Shown here in pieces: positions 8,683 to 16,797 of a stretch of 64,000 bases of DNA. The position numbers and the translations under genes were made by a program. The notes beneath the pieces were generated by a model. The model saw only the letters and a program-made list of their open reading frames with translations, made no database searches and was not told where the DNA came from. Origin of the DNA: Nannocystis sp. (lineage in GTDB: Bacteria > Myxococcota_A > Polyangia > Nannocystales > Nannocystaceae); contig NZ_JADJNN010000011.1 in assembly GCF_016714285.1 (NCBI RefSeq), forward strand, positions 1-64,000, written 5' to 3'. Within the stretch, counting starts at the first letter, position 1. Every line of letters begins with the position of its first letter.

Positions 8683-10821
8683 ATGGATACCAAGTATTTC
8701 ACGCTGAGCATCTCGATCCATCGGATCGCCGAGACCTATCAGGTCGAGTTGGCGCACAGCGACCCGGGGAGCCAGGCCCAGGTCGCTCCGCTGCGTGGCA
8801 TCGCTGCCATCGATCCGCCCGCACTTCTGCAGCACGAGGCGAAGCCCGCCGACTATGGCAAGACACTGGCCAGTCAGCTTTTCTCCGACGCCGAGGTCAC
8901 GCAGCGCTTCATTCAGGTCGAGACCGCCGCTCAGGCCTCAAACAGCTTCTTGCGGGTGCTCGTGTGCATCGATCCCTCCGCCCAAGAACTGCAGGCCCTG
9001 CGCTGGGAGCTGCTGCGGCATCCCCGTTCCGGCGCCGCCCTCGGCACATCCGAAACCGTGCTGCTGTCGCGCTTCATGGTCTCCCGCGACTGGCGGCCGG
9101 TGAAGCTGCGCGCCCGCACCGAGCTCAGCGCCCTGATCGCCGTCTCGGCCCCTGCCAGGTTGCAGAGCATGGGGCTGGCTCCGGTCGACTACGAAGGTGA
9201 AGTCGGTCGCGTCCGAGCGGCGCTCGGCGGCATCGCGGTGCGCACGCTCGGCGGTCCGGGCTCGCCATTTACGCTCGACCGCCTGATCGACGAGCTGCGC
9301 CACGGTGTCGACATCGTATATCTCGTCAGCCATGGCGTTTTTCAACGCAGCACCGGGGTCCCGGCGCTGATCCTGCAAGACGACGCAGGCGCGGCCAAAC
9401 CGGTCTCCGGTGAGGAGTTGGCGACCCGTATCGGCGAGCTCCAAAAGGGCCCACGCTTGGTGGTGCTCGCCTCGTGCCAGAGCGCCGGTGATGGCCAGCA
9501 GCTCGCGGCCCCTGAGCGCACCACCGTTCAGGCCACGCTCGCTGGCCGTCTCGCCGACGCCGGGGTCCCCGGCGTGCTGGCGATGCAGGGCTTCATCACG
9601 ATGCAGACCGTGGCGGCGATGATGCCCACATTCTTCAGCGAGCTGCTGCGCGACGGCCAGATCGACCGCGCCCTCGCGGTCGCACGTGGCAAGGTGCAGG
9701 GCCGCAGCGACGCCTGGATGCCGGCCCTCTACTCGCGCCTGACTGCGGGCTGCCTGTGGTACATGCAGGGTTTTCACGGCACCACGGGCAAGGACGTCTG
9801 GCGTCGTCTGCTGGCGCCGGTCGCCAGGGGCAAGGTGGTGCCGATCATCGGCCCACGCCTGCTCGAGGCGGCGCACGGGTCCTCGCACGAGACCGCGCTC
9901 CGGCTGGCGGGCGCCCATCACTATCCCATGGCCGCGCACGAGTGGGACGACCTCCCGCGGGTGACCGAATTCATGGGCGTCAAAGAGTCGCGCTACAACG
10001 TGGTCCAGGCCTACCAGGATCAGCTGCTGCACGACTTGATCGAACAACACCGTGACTGGTTGCCGCCCGCAGAGATCCCGCCCGCGAACAAGAAGCCCAA
10101 GCTCGGCAGGTTGCTCGGCCTGGTCGGCGCGCACCTGCGCCAGAATGCGACCGAGCCCCACCGGATCCTGGCCGAGCTGGGCGCCTCGGTCTACGTGACC
10201 ACCAACTTCGACCCGCTGCTCGAGTGGGCCCTCGAGGCCCACGCCAGGACCCCGCAGCAGGTCCGCACGCCCTGGCGGCACAAGCGAAAGCCACTGAGCG
10301 CCGCCGAGCTCGGTGTCAAAGTACCCACCCCCAAGGCGCCGCTCGTCTATCACGTGTTTGGAGCCTTCGGGCCCCAGGCCGACGACGGTCTGGTGCTGAC
10401 AGAGAACGACTATTTCGATTACCTCCTCACCGCCAACGCGGCCAAGCTGATCCCCTCCGAGGTCGAGAGCGCGCTGGTCGACAACTCGTTGCTGTTCTTG
10501 GGCTTTCGTCTGACGGACTGGCATTTTCGCGTGCTGTTTCGCTTGATGATGGGCCTGCCAGGGCGCGAGAAGCTGCGCGACTACTGCCATGTGGCGGTGC
10601 AGCTCGACCCCGACATGCAGACAATGGCCGACGTCGAGGGCGCCAAGGTGTACCTGGCCGAGTACCTCGGCAAAGAGGCCAATATCAACATCTTCTGGGG
10701 CAGCTCCGAGGAGTTCCTCTGCGCCCTGCGCGACGAGCTGGCCGCCGCTGGCAACCTCGACGCCGAAGATACTCCAACGGAAGACGAGGACGACGAATGG
10801 AGCCTGGGACGTCGCATGTAG
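8683..10821 (+). CDS. CHAT protease-SIR2-like fusion protein (copy 1)
   Basis: This 712-residue protein has two effector-type domains. The N-terminal half is a CHAT (caspase/separase-like) domain with catalytic His217 in YLVSHGVF and Cys265 in LASCQSAGDGQQ. The C-terminal half is a SIR2-like domain: KVVPIIGPRLLE near residue 383, YVTTNFDPLLE near 500, VYHVFGAFG, LTENDYFDYL and LFLGFRLTDWHF. The start at MDTKYF (8683) is chosen over 8659 because the paralogue at 37154 begins at the equivalent residue. It overlaps the downstream STAND gene by 25 nt, so the two are translationally linked. In known defence systems CHAT domains act as proteases and SIR2 domains as NAD-hydrolysing effectors. Here, activation by the STAND-WD40 partner is inferred, not shown. 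Confidence 0.85.
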   Translation: MDTKYFTLSISIHRIAETYQVELAHSDPGSQAQVAPLRGIAAIDPPALLQHEAKPADYGKTLASQLFSDAEVTQRFIQVETAAQASNSFLRVLVCIDPSAQELQALRWELLRHPRSGAALGTSETVLLSRFMVSRDWRPVKLRARTELSALIAVSAPARLQSMGLAPVDYEGEVGRVRAALGGIAVRTLGGPGSPFTLDRLIDELRHGVDIVYLVSHGVFQRSTGVPALILQDDAGAAKPVSGEELATRIGELQKGPRLVVLASCQSAGDGQQLAAPERTTVQATLAGRLADAGVPGVLAMQGFITMQTVAAMMPTFFSELLRDGQIDRALAVARGKVQGRSDAWMPALYSRLTAGCLWYMQGFHGTTGKDVWRRLLAPVARGKVVPIIGPRLLEAAHGSSHETALRLAGAHHYPMAAHEWDDLPRVTEFMGVKESRYNVVQAYQDQLLHDLIEQHRDWLPPAEIPPANKKPKLGRLLGLVGAHLRQNATEPHRILAELGASVYVTTNFDPLLEWALEAHARTPQQVRTPWRHKRKPLSAAELGVKVPTPKAPLVYHVFGAFGPQADDGLVLTENDYFDYLLTANAAKLIPSEVESALVDNSLLFLGFRLTDWHFRVLFRLMMGLPGREKLRDYCHVAVQLDPDMQTMADVEGAKVYLAEYLGKEANINIFWGSSEEFLCALRDELAAAGNLDAEDTPTEDEDDEWSLGRRM

Positions 10822-12626
10822 GCCGGGCATCGGACGGCAACCCTTTTGTGGGCCCGCGCCCCATTCAGCAGGGTGAGACGCTGTATGGCCGCGAGACGGA
10901 GGTCCGCGACCTGTACAACCAGCTGCAGGCGCGCCGTATCGTCGTGCTGCACTCGCCCTCAGGCGCCGGCAAGAGCTCGCTGGTGCACGCGGGGTTGATC
11001 CCGCGGCTGAAGGCGGCCGGCTTCGATGTCTGGAAGCCGATCCGCGTCAACCTCGATCCGCACGATCTCGGTGCGCCCGAGCAGACGAACCGCTTTCTCC
11101 TGAGCGCGATCGTCAGCCTCGAGGACGAACTGCCCCCCGACCGCCACCAGAGCCCCGCAGCGTTGGCCAGGGTCGACTTCCTCGAGTATGTGGAGAGCCG
11201 GCCGCGTCGCAGGAGTCGAGCCGACCGTCCGGTGGTGTTGCTCTTCGATCAATTCGAGGAGATCCTCACAGCCGCGCCACGCGAGGCCGAGGCCAGGCAG
11301 GAGTTCTTTGCCGCGCTTGGCCGGGCGCTGGACACCGGAAAATACTGGGCGTTGTTCATCCTCCGCGAGGACTATTTGGGCGCTCTGGCGCCCTACCGCG
11401 ACCATATCCCCACACAGATGGCCAATACCTTTCGCCTCGACCTCCTCGGGCTGCAAGGCGCCGCAGAGGTGGCCGTAAGGCTGGCCGAACAAGGCGGACG
11501 CAGCTTTCCGGCGGTCGATCAGTTGGTCCGTGACCTCTCGGCGGTGAAGGTGCAGCAGCCCGATGGCAGCTTCGTCACCGAGCAGGGCCTGCACGTGGAG
11601 CCGGTCCAACTGCAAGTGGTCTGTCGCCGCCTGTGGGCGGCCATGCCCGAAGACGATCGAAGCATCGACCCCGGCGACATCCAGCAGTATGGCGACGTGT
11701 CCAGGTCACTCGCCAGTTACTACGCGGACGCCGTGCTCAAGGTCGCCGGGGGCGACCGCACGATCGAGCGCAGCGTTCGAGAATGGGTCGGTGAAAAGCT
11801 CATCGTGGCGGGGATCCGCTCGCAAGTGCGGCAAGAGGCGGGGCGCAGCGCGGGGCTCGACAATCGCATCGTGCTGCAATTGCTCGACAGCTACCTGGTG
11901 CGCAGCGAGCAGCGGGCGGGCGGAACCTGGTTCGAGCTGAGCCACGACCGGTTGGTGGATCCGGTGCAGGAGGACAATCAGCAGTGGGAGCAGGCAAACC
12001 TGCATCCGCTGCAAGTGCAGGCCCGGTTATGGGAGAACGGGCGACGCGATCGCGGCCTGTTGCTGGGGGCGGAGACGTTGCCGGAGGCCGTGAGGTGGGC
12101 GAAGGAGCATCGGGGCCTGGTGACCGAGGGGGAGCGCGAATTCCTGGCGGCGTCACGCGAGCAGCGGGCGAAGGACCTGGCTGCGCGACGCCGCCTGGTC
12201 GTGCTGGCGACAGTGGCGGTGGTCGTGGCGATGGTCGTGGCAGCGTTGGGGGTAGCGGCGCTGGCTGCCGAGGAGGAGACGATGGCTGCCAAGGAGGAGG
12301 CCATCAGGCAACTCCACGTGGCCGTGAGGGCCGAGGCGGAGGCCGTGAGGGCCGGGGCGGAGGCCGTGAAGGCCAAGGCGGAGGCCGTCGAACAGCGGGA
12401 TGCGGCTCGGCTGGCCACCATGATAGCGAGCGTCGGGGAACTCCTGGCCACGGGCCAGCATGGTCTGGCATCGATGGTGATCGTCGAGGTGCCACGGCCC
12501 GAGAACGTGCCTCGGTGGCGAGAATTCGCAAGTTCCACTAACTCGCGCCCGCTTCCAAAGTTCGTCCTCGGCCGTGCGGACCGCGTGAATTCCGCCGTGT
12601 GGAGCCCGACGGCGAACGCATCCTGA
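10797..12626 (+). CDS. STAND-type NTPase, N-terminal part of a STAND-WD40 protein
   Basis: The frame gives 609 residues. After NPFVGPRPIQQGETLYGRE come Walker A SPSGAGKSSLVHAGL (about residues 52-66) and Walker B PVVLLFDQFEEIL (about 143-155), then the FILREDYLGAL sensor and helical/winged-helix segments typical of the nSTAND1/AAA_16-like class. A transmembrane helix (LVVLATVAVVVAMVVAALG, about 466-485) and a short Ala/Glu coiled coil follow. The frame enters the first WD40 blade and is then lost at 12605-12607: CCC where CCCC would continue WSPDGERILIAS. The natural product is probably a single protein of about 1,311 residues ending at 14731. Such proteins oligomerise on ligand recognition through the repeat domain; the ligand is unknown. 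Confidence 0.85.
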   Translation: MEPGTSHVGRASDGNPFVGPRPIQQGETLYGRETEVRDLYNQLQARRIVVLHSPSGAGKSSLVHAGLIPRLKAAGFDVWKPIRVNLDPHDLGAPEQTNRFLLSAIVSLEDELPPDRHQSPAALARVDFLEYVESRPRRRSRADRPVVLLFDQFEEILTAAPREAEARQEFFAALGRALDTGKYWALFILREDYLGALAPYRDHIPTQMANTFRLDLLGLQGAAEVAVRLAEQGGRSFPAVDQLVRDLSAVKVQQPDGSFVTEQGLHVEPVQLQVVCRRLWAAMPEDDRSIDPGDIQQYGDVSRSLASYYADAVLKVAGGDRTIERSVREWVGEKLIVAGIRSQVRQEAGRSAGLDNRIVLQLLDSYLVRSEQRAGGTWFELSHDRLVDPVQEDNQQWEQANLHPLQVQARLWENGRRDRGLLLGAETLPEAVRWAKEHRGLVTEGEREFLAASREQRAKDLAARRRLVVLATVAVVVAMVVAALGVAALAAEEETMAAKEEAIRQLHVAVRAEAEAVRAGAEAVKAKAEAVEQRDAARLATMIASVGELLATGQHGLASMVIVEVPRPENVPRWREFASSTNSRPLPKFVLGRADRVNSAVWSPTANAS

Positions 12627-14545
12627 TTGCCTCCAAGGACAAGTTGGCCAGGGTGTGGAACGCCGACGGCGCCGGCATTCCCATCATTTTCACAGGCCAC
12701 GAGGGATCCATCAATTTCGCCGCGTGGAGCCCCGACGGCAAACGCATTGTGACCGCTTCGAATGACAACACAGCCAGGATCTGGAACGCCGATGGCTCGG
12801 GCACGCCCTTCATCCTCGAGGGCCACGAAGACTCCGTGCTCTCGGCCGCGTGGAGCCCCGACGGCACGCGCGTCGTCACCGCCTCCGACGACAACACGGC
12901 CAGAGTCTGGCACGCCGATGGCTCCGGTGTTGCCTTCATCTTCGAGGGCCACGAGGGGTCCGTGACCTCGGCCGCCTGGAGCCCCGACGGCAAACGCATC
13001 CTCACCACGGCTATCTACGAGGCAACGGCCAGGGTATGGAACGCCGATGGCTCCGGCTCGCCCCTCATCCTCAAGGGCCACGATGACACCATCACCGCGG
13101 CCGTTTGGAGCCCCGACGGCAAATACGTCCTCACGGCTTCCGAAGACTGCACGGCCAGGGTCTGGAAAGCCAATGGCTTGGGCAAGGTCATCATCCTCGG
13201 AGGCTACGAGGGCCACGATGACACCATCAACTCCGTCGCCTGGAGCCCGGACGGCAAGCGCATTGTCACGGTTTCGACTGACATGAACGCCAAGGTCTGG
13301 AACGCCGACGGCTCGGGCTCTCCCTTCACCTTCACGGAGCATAACAGCGATGTCCTTGTCGCCAGGTGGAGCCCTGACGGCAAGCATATCCTCACCGGTT
13401 CCGACGACAACACCGCCATGGTCTGGAACGTTGATGGCCCAGGTTCTCCCATCAGCCTCGCCAGCCACGCGGGCTCCGTCGATTCCGCCGCATGGAGTCC
13501 CGACGGCAAGCGCGTCCTCACTGTTTCCGACGACAACACCGCCATGGTCTGGAACGTCGATGCCCCCGGCGCTCCCATCATCCCCACGGACGACGAAGTT
13601 ACGCTCGACTCCGCCGAGTGGAGCCCCGACGGTACACGCATTATCACATTTCCTACCGACGGCAAAATAGCCACGGTCTGGAATGTCGATCGCACCGGTA
13701 CTGTCCTCCTCCTTGAAGGCCACAAGGGTCACGTCCTGTCCGCCGCGTGGAGCCCCGACGGCAAGCGCATCATCACCACCTCCGATGATAGAACGGCCAG
13801 GGTCTGGAACACCGATGTCTCCGGCGCCCCCATCATCCTCAAAGGCCACGAAGATTCCGTCCTCTTCGCCGCCTGGGGCCCCGACGGCACACGCGTCCTC
13901 ACGATTTCCGGCGACAATACGGCCAGGGTCTGGAACGCCGATGGCTCGGGCTCTCCCATCATCCTTGACGGCCACGACGACACCGTCTGGTCTGGCGCCT
14001 GGAGCCCCGACGGCAAACGCATCCTCACCACTTCCAAGGACGGCACGGCCAGGGTCTGGGACGCTGGAGCCCCCAGCGTTGCCCTCGTCCTCAAAGGCCA
14101 CGAGAGAGGTATTGGCTCTGCCGCGTGGAGCCCCGACGGCAAACACATCGTCACCGCCTCCGGTGACAAGACAGCCAGGGTGTGGAACGCCGATGGCTCG
14201 AGCTCTCCCATCATCCTCAAGGGCCACGAGAAGGCGGTCGAATTCGTGGCGTGGAGCCCCGACGGCGAACGCATCCTCACCGCCTCCGATGACAAGGACG
14301 CGATGATATGGAAGGTCGATGGCTCACGCCCTCCCATCGTCCTCGATGGCGTCGGGCGCCTCCTCGCCCCTCCGAGATGGAGCCCCGATGGCGAACATAT
14401 CATCACGATTTCCGTGGACGAGACCGCGGTGTGGAACGCCGATGATTCAGGCACTTCTTTCAGACTTACCGACGACCTCGTCGTCAACGCCACCTGGAGC
14501 CCCGACGGCAAGCGCATCCTCACTGCTTCGGAGGACAACACGACC
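12598..14545 (+). repeat. 16 tandem WD40-blade repeats (about 123-138 bp each)
   Basis: The phrase TGGAGCCCCGACGGC recurs with small variation at every blade; three early copies at 12725, 12851 and 12977 are spaced exactly 126 bp. The GCCAGGGTCTGGAACGCCGA segment also recurs. Similarity in synonymous positions points to recent blade duplication or gene conversion. Confidence 0.8.
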
Positions 14546-14731
14546 ACGGTCTTCCTCTTCGACCTCACACTCCTCCTGGAAGCCATTCGCGAAGCCACGA
14601 TCAGTTGCCTCTCCATCGACCAACGCCAAAAATATCTACTCGAGAGTGAGACCGACGCAACCCGGGCGTACCATGCCTGCGAACGCCAGCATGGTCGCGA
14701 ACCTGACCCCAAGGCCGCGCCCACGCCTTAG
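12599..14731 (+). CDS. WD40 propeller part of the STAND-WD40 protein
   Basis: This frame continues the STAND gene after a one-base shift and is unlikely to be a separate gene, since its nominal start lies inside a blade. It carries 16 WSPDG-type blades of about 42 residues each (pattern GH...SAAWSPDGKRILTAS..., then TARVWNADGS), enough for two propellers. The blades are unusually alike in DNA sequence as well as protein. The C-terminal tail (LLLEAIREATISCLSIDQRQ, ending in a Cys-containing helix) is a recurrent closing element in myxobacterial STAND-WD40 proteins. In analogous systems the propeller is the ligand-sensing part. Confidence 0.85.
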   Translation: MEPDGERILIASKDKLARVWNADGAGIPIIFTGHEGSINFAAWSPDGKRIVTASNDNTARIWNADGSGTPFILEGHEDSVLSAAWSPDGTRVVTASDDNTARVWHADGSGVAFIFEGHEGSVTSAAWSPDGKRILTTAIYEATARVWNADGSGSPLILKGHDDTITAAVWSPDGKYVLTASEDCTARVWKANGLGKVIILGGYEGHDDTINSVAWSPDGKRIVTVSTDMNAKVWNADGSGSPFTFTEHNSDVLVARWSPDGKHILTGSDDNTAMVWNVDGPGSPISLASHAGSVDSAAWSPDGKRVLTVSDDNTAMVWNVDAPGAPIIPTDDEVTLDSAEWSPDGTRIITFPTDGKIATVWNVDRTGTVLLLEGHKGHVLSAAWSPDGKRIITTSDDRTARVWNTDVSGAPIILKGHEDSVLFAAWGPDGTRVLTISGDNTARVWNADGSGSPIILDGHDDTVWSGAWSPDGKRILTTSKDGTARVWDAGAPSVALVLKGHERGIGSAAWSPDGKHIVTASGDKTARVWNADGSSSPIILKGHEKAVEFVAWSPDGERILTASDDKDAMIWKVDGSRPPIVLDGVGRLLAPPRWSPDGEHIITISVDETAVWNADDSGTSFRLTDDLVVNATWSPDGKRILTASEDNTTTVFLFDLTLLLEAIREATISCLSIDQRQKYLLESETDATRAYHACERQHGREPDPKAAPTP

Positions 14732-14957
14732 GTCAGCGGGCAATCGGGTACCGCCTTCTTCGACGGCTGCCTCACCGAGACCGACAGATGGTGAACAGGT
14801 TCTCGGGGCTGCCGGCGATCCGCCGGATTTTCTGGACCGCCGCGGCGGCGTCGTTCAGGTCGCCAACCCCTGTCCCCCCGCGCCCGGATCGATCGTGATG
14901 GCGATGACTATCGCCGCTGCCCGGGTGAGCACGACGCAGTCCTGATCGCAGCGGCGA

Positions 14958-16703
14958 TCAATAGAGATAGACCGCGCCGGCCCCGGGCGCCGCGTTGTCG
15001 GCCTGGTCGCCGCCGATGCCCGACGATCCACCGGCCTCCTTCGCGGCACCGACGGCCAAGATGCTACCATCGTCGCTCAGCGCGACGCTGCTGCCGAAGT
15101 AGTCGCTACCCTCGGTATTCGGCGCCTTGACATAGGCCTGTTGCCACCAGGCGTCCCCCTCGCGCCGGAACACGTAGGCGGCGCCCGCCTGCGGCGCGAA
15201 ATCGTCGTCCTGATCGCCGTTGAGACCGATCGAATAGCTGTCCTCGTACACGCTGCCGACGGCCATGATCGTCCCGTCGGTGCAGAACCGCACCTCGGTC
15301 CCGAAGTCATCGCCGAGGCTCCCGGTCTTGACGATGGCCTCCTGCGCCCACGCCGATCCCTCGCGGCGAAACACGTACACGGAGCCGAGCACGAACGGAT
15401 AGCCGACCGGGACGAAGGTGGCCCCGATAGCGCCGACACCCAGGGTGTTGCCGTCGCCGCTCAGCCCGACGGCGTGACCGAAGGTCTCGAGTTCGATCGG
15501 AATCGCGGCCCGGAGATAGGCCTGTTCCGACCAGACTCCGTCAACCCGCGCAAACATATAGACGGCGCCCGTCAACGACTCGACCGAGGCGCCGACGGCG
15601 AGCGTGTCGCCGCTGTCGTCGAGCGCGACGTCTCCGCCGAAAAAAGAGTAGGCGCTCGCGTTCGAGGCCTTGAGGTAGGCCTCCTCTGACCAGAGCACGC
15701 CCGTGCGCGTGAACACATACGCGGCCCCGCCCGTGGGGCTATCCTCTTCAAGGAGGGCCCCAACGGCGAGCGTGTCGCCATCGCTGCTCAGCGCGACGCT
15801 GTACCCGAACCGGTCCTCCGACCCCGAATTCGAGGCTTTGACATAGGCCTGCTGCGACCAGGCACCACCCGTCCGCGCGAACACATAGACGGCGCCAACG
15901 TCGACGCCGGCGTTGCCCGGGTCGCCGTCGATCCCGGCGGCGAGGCTGTCCTCGTAGAGTGCGGCGACGGCGAGCGTGGCACCGTCGCCGCTCAGGGCGA
16001 GCTTGAACCCGAACTGGTCCCCCGGGTCGGGATTCGCGGCCTTGAGATAAGCCTCCTGCGCCCAGGCGTCGTCGACCCGGGTGAACAGATAGACGGCACC
16101 CGCACCGACGGCCGAGTTGTCGGTCTGGTCGCCGTCGACGCCCGCCGCGCCGCTGCCCTCCAACGGAGCGGAGACAGCGAGCGTGCCTCCATCGCCGCTG
16201 ATCGCCACGCGAGAGCCGAACGAGTCGTCCACGCCGGTGTTCGAGGCCTTGATGTACCCGACCGCCTCGGCGAGCGAACCAGAGATCGCCACCGGCTCGC
16301 TCTCGCTGCACGCCATGCCGTTGCACGCTCGCAGGACGTAGCGCGCGTTCAGCCGGGCATACAGCGGCACCGTGATGGCGACCTCGGCCGCGTCCCCCGC
16401 GATGTCCTCGCCCACCTGCACGTAGGGCTCGGCCACGTCCGGGCTCTCCATCAGCTGATAATGGCCAGCAACGACCGGTGCCCACGAGAATCGGAATTGT
16501 TTGATGGGCGACAGGGTCCACTCGAGCACCGGCTGGTCCTCCGGGGCCGTGGGCTCACCGGTGGTCGGGACGTCGGCGCTGTCGGTGGCGTCCGACGAGC
16601 TGCCGTCGCTGTCCGTGAGAGAGAGCTGGCCCAGGTTGACGTCGGCGGGACAGGCGGCGAGCGCGATCAAACCGAGCACAGGGAAACAAGGGGGACGTCG
16701 CAT
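14958..16703 (-). CDS. FG-GAP repeat lipoprotein (paralogue 1)
   Basis: The product is a 581-residue outer-surface protein. MRRPPCFPVLGLIALAAC is a lipoprotein signal with lipobox LAAC, followed by a Ser/Thr/Asp spacer and a fibronectin-like segment (PVLEWTLSPIKQFRFSW, then ARYVLRACNGMACSESEP with a likely disulfide). About eight FG-GAP/integrin-alpha-type blades follow (FGSRVAISGDGGTLAVSA, GAVYVFARTGGAWSQQAYVK). The protein ends abruptly at GAGAVYLY, as its neighbour does. It lies 94 bp downstream of a clear paralogue (16798-18666), same strand, probably co-transcribed. FG-GAP blades often bind calcium and mediate adhesion; the actual role is unknown. Confidence 0.8.
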   Translation of the reverse strand: MRRPPCFPVLGLIALAACPADVNLGQLSLTDSDGSSSDATDSADVPTTGEPTAPEDQPVLEWTLSPIKQFRFSWAPVVAGHYQLMESPDVAEPYVQVGEDIAGDAAEVAITVPLYARLNARYVLRACNGMACSESEPVAISGSLAEAVGYIKASNTGVDDSFGSRVAISGDGGTLAVSAPLEGSGAAGVDGDQTDNSAVGAGAVYLFTRVDDAWAQEAYLKAANPDPGDQFGFKLALSGDGATLAVAALYEDSLAAGIDGDPGNAGVDVGAVYVFARTGGAWSQQAYVKASNSGSEDRFGYSVALSSDGDTLAVGALLEEDSPTGGAAYVFTRTGVLWSEEAYLKASNASAYSFFGGDVALDDSGDTLAVGASVESLTGAVYMFARVDGVWSEQAYLRAAIPIELETFGHAVGLSGDGNTLGVGAIGATFVPVGYPFVLGSVYVFRREGSAWAQEAIVKTGSLGDDFGTEVRFCTDGTIMAVGSVYEDSYSIGLNGDQDDDFAPQAGAAYVFRREGDAWWQQAYVKAPNTEGSDYFGSSVALSDDGSILAVGAAKEAGGSSGIGGDQADNAAPGAGAVYLY

Positions 16704-16797
16704 CCCGGTTGGTTCCGCGGCTTCCGCGGATCCATCACCCTCAATTCGATGCTCGATGGCGCGCACGATCGGAGCCGACGCGCCGGCTCCGCGGCCA

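Noticed and set aside
10224..10796. Upstream extension of the STAND frame to 10224
   Set aside because: It lies within the CHAT-SIR2 gene in another frame. Both loci have the STAND start just before the CHAT-SIR2 stop (10797; 35038), and NPFVGPRPI follows within 15 residues.
8938..10830. 630-residue minus-strand frame opposite the CHAT-SIR2 gene
   Set aside because: Low stop frequency in high-GC antisense DNA. No domain, and the plus strand carries intact catalytic motifs and a paralogue.
11978..14227. 749-residue minus-strand open frame with repeated GVPDPG...AVGAP units
   Set aside because: It is the exact antisense of the WD40 blades. Because the blades repeat in phase at DNA level, the opposite strand stays open and looks repetitive. 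The plus-strand frame has WD40 motifs and the right neighbours.
12598..14545. Regularly spaced repeats considered as a CRISPR array
   Set aside because: Unit length is 123-138 bp, everything is in one coding frame and the 'spacers' are blade sequence; no cas gene in the window.
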